NCBI GenBank assembly: GCA_030692685.1
Contig: JAUXZO010000207.1
Coordinates: forward strand, 1-54,272
Reading direction: 5' to 3'
DNA from: Acidovorax sp.
GTDB taxonomy: Bacteria; Pseudomonadota; Gammaproteobacteria; Burkholderiales; Burkholderiaceae_C
Length of the DNA stretch: 54,272 nt
The notes under the pieces are model-generated. The model did no database searches. It had not been told where the DNA came from and saw only the letters and a program-made list of their open reading frames with translations. Positions within the stretch are counted from its first letter, which is position 1, and the number at the start of each line of letters is the position of its first letter. A program made the position numbers and the translations under genes. This document shows positions 13,331 to 21,730 of this stretch, piece by piece.

Positions 13331-14371
13331 TCATTGGCTGGCGCAAGCGTCATCCAGCCCGGCAAACCCCGCCAGCCTTTGCATGCGCGAGCGCTTGTCC
13401 ATGCACGCCTGGCGCTCAGCCTCGGCCGCCTTTTGCTGCGCTGTGCGGCTGGCCTTGTCGCGCTCTGCCAGCAACTGCGCCACCCGCTCGCGAATCTGCG
13501 GCATGGCGGCCAGCGCGGCTTTTTCCCCTTCCAGAATGGCCGCGGCGCGCTGGCTGAAATCGGTCGCGCCAATGTCCAGCACCTTGGGACGGATGATGAC
13601 GTCGGCCCGCGCCAGCTCCGCCTCGCCCAGCTTCTGACCCATGATGGCAATGGACTGGTTCAGCGCGCCCAGCAGGTTGCCTGGCGACTGGCCACGGGCC
13701 TTGTTGGAGATATCTACCGCCACCACCACATCGGCGCCCAGCTGCCGCGCGGCGTCCACCGGCACGGGGCTCACGATGCCGCCGTCCACAAAGTGGTATT
13801 TGCCGATGGTGACGGGCTGAAACACCCCCGGAACACTGCTGGACGCTCGCACTGCCTGGCCTGTGTTGCCGCGTGCAAACACCGTGCGTTCGCCATCCTC
13901 CAGCCGCGTCGCTACGGCCACAAAGGGCTTGGACAATTGCTCCAGCGGCTTGCGGCGCACTTGTTCATTGACGTAGTCCTCCAGCTTTTGCCCCAGCACC
14001 AGCCCGCCCGACGAGAACTGCAGATCGCGGATCTTGGCTTCGTCCAGGGCCACGGCTTTTTCCTGCAACTCAAACGCATTCATACCACTGGCATACATCG
14101 CTCCCACCACACTGCCCGCGCTGGTGCCCGCCACCACCGCAGGCGCAAAACCATTGGCCTCCAGCATTTTGATGACGCCAATGTGGGCAAAGCCTTTGGC
14201 CGCGCCGCCGCCCAGGGCGATGCCGACTTTGATGGGGGCGGACGAGGGCAGTGCCGCGGTGGCGGCCAGGGAGACTGCCGCAGTGGCTGGTGTGGGGCTG
14301 GGTGGTGTGCTGCCGCAGGCGGCAACGGCAGTTGCGCCAAGAACGGTCACGACACGGAAAAAGGCTTGCAT
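13331..14371 (-). CDS. Patatin-like phospholipase lipoprotein (RssA-like)
   Basis: 346 residues. The N-terminus is a lipoprotein signal with lipobox VAAC (Cys 19) followed by a Pro/Ala-rich linker. The patatin domain has the oxyanion motif GGGAAKG, the nucleophile elbow GTSAGS, and the DGG of the Ser-Asp dyad in FVDGGIVSPVPVDAARQLG. These enzymes are lipid acyl hydrolases; lipidation places it at a membrane facing the periplasm. With Gly at +2 rather than Asp, outer-membrane sorting is expected by the usual rule. The C-terminus is a charged helix rich in Arg/Gln/Ala. Substrate unknown. Confidence 0.9.
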   Translation of the reverse strand: MQAFFRVVTVLGATAVAACGSTPPSPTPATAAVSLAATAALPSSAPIKVGIALGGGAAKGFAHIGVIKMLEANGFAPAVVAGTSAGSVVGAMYASGMNAFELQEKAVALDEAKIRDLQFSSGGLVLGQKLEDYVNEQVRRKPLEQLSKPFVAVATRLEDGERTVFARGNTGQAVRASSSVPGVFQPVTIGKYHFVDGGIVSPVPVDAARQLGADVVVAVDISNKARGQSPGNLLGALNQSIAIMGQKLGEAELARADVIIRPKVLDIGATDFSQRAAAILEGEKAALAAMPQIRERVAQLLAERDKASRTAQQKAAEAERQACMDKRSRMQRLAGFAGLDDACASQ

Positions 14372-14435
14372 GTGTATGCGGGGCGGAACTGGCGATGGGT
14401 TGTAATGAGCTATCTGAAGGCTGAAAGCGGTGGTT

Positions 14436-14541
14436 GCTACAAAAAAAGAAGCTGGTACCGCTTGATTTAGAAGGACTTCAGATGCTTTTCTATCTGAACC
14501 TGTTTATATACAAGCGCTACCAGCTATATTTTTTGATGCTT
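14436..14541. repeat. Copy 3 of the dispersed repeat, long-loop variant
   Basis: The outer arms AGCTGGTACCGCTTG and CAAGCGCTACCAGCT are inverted copies of each other and match the repeat core. Here they are separated by about 50 AT-rich bases instead of 6-7, and AT tracts (ACAAAAAAAGA, TATATTTTTTGATG) flank them. It fills most of the gap between the patatin gene and yqeY. I see no gene in it. Confidence 0.65.
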
Positions 14542-14584
14542 GGCCCGTTGAATCGTCTTGATCAACGGATTCAGTGCAAGTGGC

Positions 14585-15031
14585 TCAACCTGCCAGCGCA
14601 GCCTTCACTGCGGCAGACACCTGGCCCATATCAGCCTTGCCCGCCAGGCGAGTCTTGACCACGCCCATGACCTTGCCCATGTCGCCGGGCCCGGCAGCGC
14701 CCAGTTCTGCAACGATGGCTTTCACGGCGGCCAGGGTTTCTTCGGCCGACATGCGCTCGGGCAAATAGCCCTGCAGCACCGTCATTTCGGCTTTTTCCTT
14801 GTCGGCCAGGTCCTGACGGCCAGCACCTTCAAAAGCGGCGATGCTGTCCTTGCGCTGCTTGATGAGCTTGTCAACGATGGCGACCACGGCCACATCGTCA
14901 AGCACCACGCGCTCGTCCACTTCCTTTTGCTTCATGGCGGCCAGCAGATTGCGGATGGTCAACAACCGCTCGCTGTCTTTGGCGCGCATGGCGGTTTTCA
15001 TGTCTTCGGTGATCTGTTCCTTGAGGCTCAT
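14585..15031 (-). CDS. yqeY: GatB/YqeY domain protein
   Basis: 148 residues, the normal length for YqeY. It begins MSLKEQITEDMKTAMRAKDS and has the characteristic RLLTIRNLLAAMKQKEVDE and LPERMSAEETLAAVKAIV blocks; the fold resembles the tRNA-binding tail of GatB. Biochemical role is not established. It lies downstream of rpsU on the same strand, separated from it by an intrinsic terminator. In many proteobacteria dnaG and rpoD follow; here a repeat and the patatin gene follow instead. Confidence 0.92.
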   Translation of the reverse strand: MSLKEQITEDMKTAMRAKDSERLLTIRNLLAAMKQKEVDERVVLDDVAVVAIVDKLIKQRKDSIAAFEGAGRQDLADKEKAEMTVLQGYLPERMSAEETLAAVKAIVAELGAAGPGDMGKVMGVVKTRLAGKADMGQVSAAVKAALAG

Positions 15032-15093
15032 GGCAGCTTCCTTTTATTGGGTTTCAGACTGGGACGGAGGGTTTGTGCAGACCCGAAAAAACA

Positions 15094-15127
15094 AAAACCC
15101 GCGCTTGGCGTCCCTAGCGCGGGTTTT
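15094..15127 (-). terminator. Intrinsic terminator after rpsU
   Basis: Read on the minus strand: a perfect 12-base stem AAAACCCGCGCT / AGCGCGGGTTTT with a ten-base loop, followed by TGTTTTTTCG. It lies 37 bases after the rpsU stop and 60 bases before yqeY, so yqeY expression requires read-through or its own promoter. Confidence 0.85.
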
Positions 15128-15163
15128 GGGATCCAAGCGAGAGGCTCGGAATCCAAAGATGAA

Positions 15164-15376
15164 TTAGTACATCTTCTTGGGCAGTTGCATGCTGCGAACG
15201 CGCTTGTAGTGGCGCTTCACGGCGGCTGCCTTCTTGCGCTTGCGCTCGGCAGTGGGCTTCTCGTAGAACTCACGGGCGCGCAGGTCGGTCAGCAGGCCGA
15301 GTTTTTCAATGGTGCGCTTGAAGCGGCGCAGTGCAACGTCAAAGGGTTCGTTTTCTTTTACGCGGATCGTAGTCAT
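15164..15376 (-). CDS. rpsU: 30S ribosomal protein S21
   Basis: 70 residues, highly basic, with the diagnostic [20 protein letters not shown] start and [21 protein letters not shown]21 binds the platform of the 30S subunit near the anti-Shine-Dalgarno sequence. The length is the usual one for beta- and gammaproteobacteria. It is transcribed alone or with yqeY; a strong terminator follows. Confidence 0.97.
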
Positions 15377-15788
15377 TAGCTAATGGTTTTCCAAGATGTT
15401 GCTCGCAGAGGGTCTTGCGGAGATCGGGCCTCAAGACCATACGTAGCGGTTTCCCCGTCTGTAACTAGTATTTGGCCGACGGGGCATTGCCAGCAAAGCC
15501 GGAAAGTATAGCCGATATGAACGCCCGCTGTGTTGCCTTTAACGCTCCTCCCAAGCTCGCTGCGCAGGCGGGGTTTATCACCGACTGCCACTCAGAACCC
15601 GTTTTGGAGGTTCTCGTCGGGCACGCGCCCGTCAAGGGCGCTGAGTGATGCCAGGCGCAGTCCTGATCGCTCGAAAATCCCAGAGAAACCCGTCAATGGC
15701 GTGGAAATTGCTTCACGTTGTAACACTCATTCTCATTCATCGGTGGGTATCCCAGGTCATCAGCCCGGGCCGCCTTGCCGCAGACACC
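15377..15788. other. Intergenic region upstream of rpsU and the GGDEF-EAL gene
   Basis: No gene is recognisable. A TATACT box on the minus strand near 15507 could be the -10 element of an rpsU promoter, although no convincing -35 is visible at the right distance. The plus-strand frame of the GGDEF-EAL gene is open back to 15645, but those codons read as non-coding. Confidence 0.4.
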
Positions 15789-18700
15789 ATGGCATTTATG
15801 CACCGGGTTTCGGGTTGGCTGGGCCGGCTCAGTGTGGGCCGCAAACTCATGCTTATCTATCTGCTGGACCTGACGGCAGTCATTTTTGTTTCCAGCATCC
15901 TGATCCACGAGAAGTACCTGGCGATTGATTTCACGCGCAAGGAGATTGTGGGCACCACCTATGCGGCGGTGGTGCGCGATGGGTTGATGGGACAGTTTCT
16001 GGACCCTTCCCAGCAGCCTCCGCAGGTGGCCGAGGTGCTGACCCGGCTGGCCAGGGTACGCGCCGCACATGACGAGCAATTGCGCACGGCGGACGTGGGG
16101 CAGCGCTTTAGCACCGCGCTGGAGCAATTGCCCACCAGCGCGCCCAAGGCCACAGATGCCCTGTCGCTCACCCGCCAGCGCAGCCAGTTGCTGCGCGAGG
16201 GGCGTGAGCTGCTCACCACCGTGGGCAACCAGTCCAACCTCATCCTCGACCCAGACCTCGACAGTTATTACGTGATGTCGCTGGTGGTGCTCCGGTTTCC
16301 TGAGCTGCTGCAGGCCGTGCACGACACCGTGATCTTTCTGAACGCGGCACCCAGCGGGCGCGGGCCGCAGTGGTCGTCCGAGCTGCTGACGCTGGTGGGG
16401 CGCCTGGACGCCGTGATGCTGGGCATTGAGTCGGACTACAACCAGGCCTTCATCGCCGGGTCGCCTGAGATGCGTGCGGCGCTGGCCCGCCAGCGCGAGG
16501 CCTTGAACGTATCGCTTCAGGGCTTTCAGGCGCTGCTGCAAGGCATTGCAGGGGGCGAATCGCGCCTGACGATGGCGCAGGTCGGAGATCAGCAGTCGCA
16601 AGTGCTGGGCGCGCTGCGCGACGCGTGGACGGTGGGCATCGTGGACCTGGAGCGCCTGCTGCACCAACGGGTGGACAGCCTGTTTGCGCGGATGTGGCTG
16701 CACCTGGGCACAGCGCTGGTGCTGCTGGGCTGCATCTTGAGCCTGGTGACGCTGGTGGCCCGGCAGATCGCCAAACCGTTGCAACAGCTAGCCCGCGTGG
16801 CGGACGAGGTGCGCAAAAGCGGCGACCACACCCTGCGCGCGCACTGGAGCAGCCGCGACGAAATTGGCCGCCTGGTCACCGCCTTCAACGAGATGCTGTC
16901 CCAGCTCGACCGCGACCGCATATTGCAGCAGGAGCTGGCCGCCAGCGCCCGCGCGTCCGAGGCGCAGCGCGAGCTGGTCGAGGCTTTCCCTATCCCCATG
17001 GTGGTCACGTCCATCCCCGAGCACGAGGTGCTGCACTCCAACGCGCCCGCATCCCACTGGCTGAACGACCGCACCACCGACCCCTGGGCCGCGGGGCTGG
17101 AGCCGGGCGTGCGCGCGCGGTTCTTTCAGCGCCTGGCCGACCAGGGGTCGGTGGACGAGTTTGAGGTGCGCTGGAAGGGCAGCCCCGAGCCGTCGTGGGC
17201 CGTGCTGTCGGCGCGGCGCCTGATTTTTCAGGGACGCGATGCGGTGCTGACCGCGTTCACGCCCATCAACGTGCTCAAGGTGATGGAGCAGCGGCTGGAG
17301 CTGTGGGCCAAGGTGTTTGAGGCCTCGTCCGAGGGCATCATCATCATGAACGCCGAGCAGCAGATCATCAGCGTGAACAAGGCGTTCTGCCGCAGCACAC
17401 ACTACGACTTTTACGAGGTCATCGGCGAAGACCTGGGCTTTTTGCTGGAAGAAGCGGGTGGCGAGCCGCTGTCGGCGCAAATCAACCGCACCATGCTGGA
17501 AAAGGAATCCTGGCAGGGCGAGGTGCGGTTTCGGCGCCGCTCTGGCGAGACGTACCCGGCCTGGCTCATGGTGTCGGCCGTGCGCGAGAGCAAAGGCGGC
17601 CCGGTGGCCAACCACATCGGCATTGCCATCGACATCACCGACCGCAAGCTCAACGAAGAGCGCATCCAGTTCCTGGCCCACCACGACGTGTTGACCGAGC
17701 TGCCCAACCGGTCACTGTGTGTGCAACGCCTGCAACTGGCGCTGGCCCAGGCGCCCATGACGGGCGAAAAGGTGGCGGTGTTGTTCATCGACCTGGACCG
17801 CTTCAAGGCCATCAACGACACGCTGGGTCACCATATTGGAGATGGGCTGCTGCGTTCAGTAGCCGGGCGCCTGACCCAGGCCGTGCGCAGCCGCGACACC
17901 GTCAGCCGCCTGGGCGGCGATGAGTTTGTGGTCGTGATGCGCGACGTGGCGGGCCGCGAAGACGTGCAACAGCTGGTGGAGCGGCGGCTGATCCCGCTCA
18001 TCCGGCAAAGCCACCCGGTGGAGGGGCATGAACTGAATGTGTCGTGCAGCGTGGGCATTGCCGTGTACCCCGAGGATGGCAGCGACATTGACGAGCTGAT
18101 GCGCCGCGCCGACGCGGCGATGTACGAGGCCAAAACCACCGGGCGCGACATGGCGCTGTTCTATTCAATGGAAACCGACCAGCGCGCGCTGGCCCGCCAG
18201 TCGATGGAACAACAACTGCGCCGCGCGCTGGAGCGCAACGAGTTCACATTGCACTACCAGCCGCGCCTGGCCGCCAAGGGCAGCCGCCTGCTGGGAGTCG
18301 AGGCGCTGCTGCGCTGGAGCAACCCCATGCTGGGCCACATCCCGCCCAGCGAGTTCATCCCCATTGCCGAAGAGACCGGCATGATCCGCGCGATTGGCAG
18401 CTGGGTGCTGCAGCAGGCATGCGAGCAGTGGGTGCGCTGGCAGCCCGTGGCGGGCGACGCCCCCAGTGGCACGGCGGCCCACCCGCTGGCCGATGTATCG
18501 ATCTCGGTCAACCTGTCGGCCGCGCAAATGGCCGACCCGTTGCTGGTGCCCGACATCGAGGCCCTGCTGGCCCGCACCGGCATGCCCCCGCACCGGCTGG
18601 AGCTGGAGATCACCGAGTCGCAGTTGATGGACAACGCCCACGCGGCCGAGCAGCAACTGGCGGCACTCAAGTCGCTGGGCGTGCAGCTGTCCATCGACGA

Positions 18701-19037
18701 CTTCGGCACCGGCTATTCCAGCCTGGCCTACCTCAAGCGTTTTGACATTGACCGCCTCAAGGTCGACAAATCGTTTGTGCACGACATGCTGAGCAACCCC
18801 GCCGACATGGCCATCACGCGCGCCATCATCGCGCTGGGCCACACGCTGGGTTTGAAGATCGTGGCCGAGGGTGTGGAGGACCTGGCCACCGCGCAGGTGC
18901 TGAGTGTGCTGGACTGCGAAGAGCTGCAGGGCTATTACTTCAGCCGCCCGCTGCCGGTGGACCAGCTGGAAGCCTGGGCGCGGCAGCATCGCGGATTGCC
19001 TGTAACGGGCCGTGATGCCGCGCTGGCACCTGCTTGA
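15789..19037 (+). CDS. Membrane GGDEF-EAL protein with HAMP and PAS domains (cyclic-di-GMP turnover)
   Basis: About 1082 residues from the ATG at 15789; an ATG nine bases later is an alternative. The order is: membrane segment (LIYLLDLTAVIFVSSILI), a roughly 270-residue periplasmic sensor region, second membrane segment (ALVLLGCILSLVTLVA), HAMP (IAKPLQQLARVADEV), a PAS-like region, a clearer PAS with NAEQQIISVNKAF, GGDEF with intact RLGGDEF (near 708-713) and EAL with VEALLRW (near 838), ITESQLMDN, IDDFGTGYSSLAYLKR and VAEGVED. Both catalytic motifs are intact, so it could make and degrade cyclic-di-GMP. It is encoded alone. The signal sensed is unknown. Confidence 0.93.
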   Translation: MAFMHRVSGWLGRLSVGRKLMLIYLLDLTAVIFVSSILIHEKYLAIDFTRKEIVGTTYAAVVRDGLMGQFLDPSQQPPQVAEVLTRLARVRAAHDEQLRTADVGQRFSTALEQLPTSAPKATDALSLTRQRSQLLREGRELLTTVGNQSNLILDPDLDSYYVMSLVVLRFPELLQAVHDTVIFLNAAPSGRGPQWSSELLTLVGRLDAVMLGIESDYNQAFIAGSPEMRAALARQREALNVSLQGFQALLQGIAGGESRLTMAQVGDQQSQVLGALRDAWTVGIVDLERLLHQRVDSLFARMWLHLGTALVLLGCILSLVTLVARQIAKPLQQLARVADEVRKSGDHTLRAHWSSRDEIGRLVTAFNEMLSQLDRDRILQQELAASARASEAQRELVEAFPIPMVVTSIPEHEVLHSNAPASHWLNDRTTDPWAAGLEPGVRARFFQRLADQGSVDEFEVRWKGSPEPSWAVLSARRLIFQGRDAVLTAFTPINVLKVMEQRLELWAKVFEASSEGIIIMNAEQQIISVNKAFCRSTHYDFYEVIGEDLGFLLEEAGGEPLSAQINRTMLEKESWQGEVRFRRRSGETYPAWLMVSAVRESKGGPVANHIGIAIDITDRKLNEERIQFLAHHDVLTELPNRSLCVQRLQLALAQAPMTGEKVAVLFIDLDRFKAINDTLGHHIGDGLLRSVAGRLTQAVRSRDTVSRLGGDEFVVVMRDVAGREDVQQLVERRLIPLIRQSHPVEGHELNVSCSVGIAVYPEDGSDIDELMRRADAAMYEAKTTGRDMALFYSMETDQRALARQSMEQQLRRALERNEFTLHYQPRLAAKGSRLLGVEALLRWSNPMLGHIPPSEFIPIAEETGMIRAIGSWVLQQACEQWVRWQPVAGDAPSGTAAHPLADVSISVNLSAAQMADPLLVPDIEALLARTGMPPHRLELEITESQLMDNAHAAEQQLAALKSLGVQLSIDDFGTGYSSLAYLKRFDIDRLKVDKSFVHDMLSNPADMAITRAIIALGHTLGLKIVAEGVEDLATAQVLSVLDCEELQGYYFSRPLPVDQLEAWARQHRGLPVTGRDAALAPA

Positions 19038-19086
19038 GAACGCGGGAGCGGGGCCACGCGCCGATTGCTGGACGCAGCCCCCGCCC

Positions 19087-19110
19087 GCTCGGGCTGAGCC
19101 TGTCGAAGCC
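19087..19110 (+). repeat. Single copy of the TTCGGGCTGAG-type repeat
   Basis: The string GCTCGGGCTGAGCCTGTCGAAGCC is one unit of a repeat that occurs three times in tandem at 36.83-36.94 kb. It lies between the GGDEF-EAL gene and the BaiN-type gene, which converge. Confidence 0.7.
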
Positions 19111-19166
19111 GGGCTCGGAGTCGATCAGCCCGCCATCCGCTGCCCGATGACTGGCGCTAAAAACGT

Positions 19167-20414
19167 TCAGCCAGCTGTCTCTGCGAGCGGCAACGCCTGC
19201 GCGCACGCAAACGCGCTGGCCCACGCCCACTGAAAGTTGTAGCCCCCCAGCCAGCCCGTCACATCGACCACCTCGCCGATGAAGTACAGCCCCGGCTGCG
19301 TCTTGCACTCCATGGTTTGCTGCGACAGCACGCGCGTGTCCACGCCACCCAGCGTGACCTCGGCCTTTTTGTAGCCCTCGGTGCCCGTAGGCGTCAGCTC
19401 CCAGCGCGCCAGCTGCTCGGCCAGCCGCGCCAGGGCTTTGTCTGATGCCTCGGCAATGGGGCGCTGCCAGTCGACCTCGCGCTGCGCCCAGGCGTCGGCC
19501 AGGCGGCTGGGCACCAGCGCTGCCAGTTCGTTGGCAATCAGCTTCTTCGAGCGTGCCTTGCCCTGCGCCAGCGCCACAGACAGGTCTACCGTGGGCGCGA
19601 GGTTGATGGTCAGCGGCGCGCCCTCTTGCCAGTAGCTGGAGATCTGCAGCACCGCCGGGCCCGACAGGCCGCGGTGCGTAAACAGCAAATCTTCGTCAAA
19701 AGCCATGCGCGCCTTCTTGGCACCAGTACTGATTTGTACAGGCAAAGCCAGCCCCGATAGCTGCGCATACGGCGCCCAACCCGCCCCATCAAACGTCATC
19801 GGCACCAGCCCCGGGCGGCGCTCGATGAGCGGAATGTTGAACTGCTGCGCCAGCCGGTAGCCAAAATCCGTCGCGCCAATCTTGGGGATGGACAACCCGC
19901 CCGTGGCAATGACCAGCGACCGTGCCACCACCGGCCCACGGTCAGTATCAATTTGATAGCTGCCAGCGCTTGATGGATAAGCGCTAGAGGCCAAAAATAC
20001 TATATTTTTTACACCGCAAGGCTGCCAATGGGTCACCCCACCGGCCGCGCACTCAGCCAGCAGCATGGCAATGATGTCTTCGGCCGAGCGGTCGGCAAAC
20101 AACTGGCCCTTGTGTTTTTCGTGAAACGCAATGCCGTGTTTTTGCACCAGCGCAATGAAGTCTGCCGGGGTGTAGCGCGACAGCGCCGAGCGGCAGAACT
20201 GCGGGTTTTGCCCCACAAAATGCTTGTGCGGCGCGGCAGCGTCCAGGTCGCGGTTGGTGAAGTTGCAGCGCCCGCCGCCCGAGATGCGGATCTTCTCGGC
20301 CACCTTCTCGGCGTGGTCGATGAGCAAAACCTTCAGGCCGCGCTGGCCCGCTTGCGCAGCGCAGAACAGGCCAGCTGCGCCGGCGCCGATGATGATGGCG
20401 TCAAATGACTGCAT
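19167..20414 (-). CDS. BaiN/HI0933-family NAD(P)/FAD-dependent flavoprotein with a repeat-derived insertion
   Basis: 415 residues. The FAD-binding Rossmann motif is at the N-terminus (IIIGAGAAGLFCAAQAGQRG), then KIRISGGGRCNFTNRD, which is diagnostic for this family, LVIATGGLSIPKIGATDFGY in the middle and PGLYFIGEVVDVTGWLGGYN near the C-terminus. The family is widespread and uncharacterised in most bacteria; BaiN itself reduces bile-acid intermediates, so substrate transfer is not safe. Residues about 134-156 (KNIVFLASSAYPSSAGSYQI) come from an in-frame copy of the dispersed repeat at 19948-20012 in antisense orientation. Confidence 0.9.
   Translation of the reverse strand: MQSFDAIIIGAGAAGLFCAAQAGQRGLKVLLIDHAEKVAEKIRISGGGRCNFTNRDLDAAAPHKHFVGQNPQFCRSALSRYTPADFIALVQKHGIAFHEKHKGQLFADRSAEDIIAMLLAECAAGGVTHWQPCGVKNIVFLASSAYPSSAGSYQIDTDRGPVVARSLVIATGGLSIPKIGATDFGYRLAQQFNIPLIERRPGLVPMTFDGAGWAPYAQLSGLALPVQISTGAKKARMAFDEDLLFTHRGLSGPAVLQISSYWQEGAPLTINLAPTVDLSVALAQGKARSKKLIANELAALVPSRLADAWAQREVDWQRPIAEASDKALARLAEQLARWELTPTGTEGYKKAEVTLGGVDTRVLSQQTMECKTQPGLYFIGEVVDVTGWLGGYNFQWAWASAFACAQALPLAETAG
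19948..20012 (+). repeat. Copy 4 of the dispersed repeat, inside the BaiN-type gene
   Basis: Contains GATAGCTGCCAGCGCTTGAT then GGATAAGCGCTAGAGGCC and an A/T tail (AAAAATACTATATTTTTT). The palindrome halves CAGCGCTT / AAGCGCTA are intact. The gene is on the opposite strand; read in the gene's frame the insert has no stop codon and adds about 20 residues. Confidence 0.85.
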
Positions 20415-20450
20415 GTGCTGTGGAGTGAGCTGGGTTATGAGTTTGTGTCG

Positions 20451-21527
20451 TTATGGTGAGTTGGTAGGGATACCCGTCCACGTTCCATTCTCCCAAGAGG
20501 TCTTCCAGGTGCCATTTGCAGTCGTGGGATCAGCGAAATTGCCTGCTATGCCCAAACCGCTACCGCGGCTCAAAAGTGCAATGAATCCCTCAGGTGTGAC
20601 CGTCCCCTCCATCTCAAATCCGTATCCATCTCGTGAGCAAGTTCCGGACGCCTTGCCAGATGCCTCAATGGATATTAAACAATTGTCTTTGCCGGTGCCG
20701 GCAATCTTGATATCCCAGTATCCAGCAAATCGCTCAACCCGACTATTTTTGACGGGGTGATTCTTGGTGTTGATGCCTATGAGAGATATGGTGTATTTTC
20801 TTTCGTAATTAAAATTCGGGACTGTTGTCGATGTCGATTTTGTGTGGCCTTGGCAGGCTACCGTTTGTGCAGATATTTCATCATGCCAGCAAGTTCTTTT
20901 GTTGATTGATGTGGATGAGGGGCTTACTTGTTTTGATGTTATCTCTGATTTGAATGTCCAAAATGTGCCGGCCTCTGTTGTGTAGGGTTCTCTTTGGATT
21001 ATCTGGCCTGTACTGCTGTGCTCATAGGTGACGAGAGAACCCGGTTGGTTGCAAATTCGTCGGTAGTCTACCGACCACGTTTCCCCTATTTGAGGGAAAA
21101 AACCAGGTCTCTCTTTCTCATTTGTATATTCGCAACTTATATATTTGGTTTTGGATGAATCTGTTTGATTGTTTTTATTAATACGACTTGTCGTTGGACC
21201 ATTTGGAGGTGTTGATGTGGTAATAAGGTCGTGCGAATAATCCATGCTTGGATTTTTTATTGTATATGTATATTGAGATGTGAATGGCTGGGTTGGGTAA
21301 CTCTGGGGGGCGTTAAAATAATAGCCTGTAGATGAGTAGGTGTATGAGTCGCCATCCCTGAATTCCATTAAGGCGCTCGGCGTGCTCGGAGTATTTGGGT
21401 TGTCTGGAGTGGAGGGGCTTGTCGGTGATCCATTATCGTTGCCGCCGCCGCCGCCGCAGGCGGAAAGAGTGATCATTGTAAAAAATGCGGCTATCATTTT
21501 TTGTTTGGAATATGTTTTTGAGGGCAT
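20451..21527 (-). CDS. AT-rich putative lipoprotein of unknown function
   Basis: 358 residues from the ATG at 21527; an ATG at 21560 is the alternative. The N-terminus is a lipoprotein signal (AAFFTMITLSAC) with the Cys followed by GGGGGNDNGSPTSPSTP, a Gly run and a Ser/Pro/Thr linker. The rest is polar and Ser/Thr/Gly-rich, with likely beta structure and two or three Cys pairs. I recognise no family. The gene is much richer in A/T than its neighbours and sits next to an IS element, which suggests acquisition by transfer. Its stop is only 37 bases from the BaiN-type start, on the same strand. Confidence 0.75.
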   Translation of the reverse strand: MPSKTYSKQKMIAAFFTMITLSACGGGGGNDNGSPTSPSTPDNPNTPSTPSALMEFRDGDSYTYSSTGYYFNAPQSYPTQPFTSQYTYTIKNPSMDYSHDLITTSTPPNGPTTSRINKNNQTDSSKTKYISCEYTNEKERPGFFPQIGETWSVDYRRICNQPGSLVTYEHSSTGQIIQREPYTTEAGTFWTFKSEITSKQVSPSSTSINKRTCWHDEISAQTVACQGHTKSTSTTVPNFNYERKYTISLIGINTKNHPVKNSRVERFAGYWDIKIAGTGKDNCLISIEASGKASGTCSRDGYGFEMEGTVTPEGFIALLSRGSGLGIAGNFADPTTANGTWKTSWENGTWTGIPTNSP

Positions 21528-21730
21528 AGTCGTTATTTGTCGAGTGTTTTGAATTTGCAATGAGAGAAAGCGTTATAAATTCAATGAAAAAATTTTGAAT
21601 TTTGCAAGCCATTGATCAATAGTGTGATCGTTTTGCAAACGGCAATCATACCTTCAGTCGGGGGGCGATTGTTGATTTCATTGGTACTCACATTGGGTAA
21701 TCAGTGGCTGCACTTTCTTGGCGTCTGACT

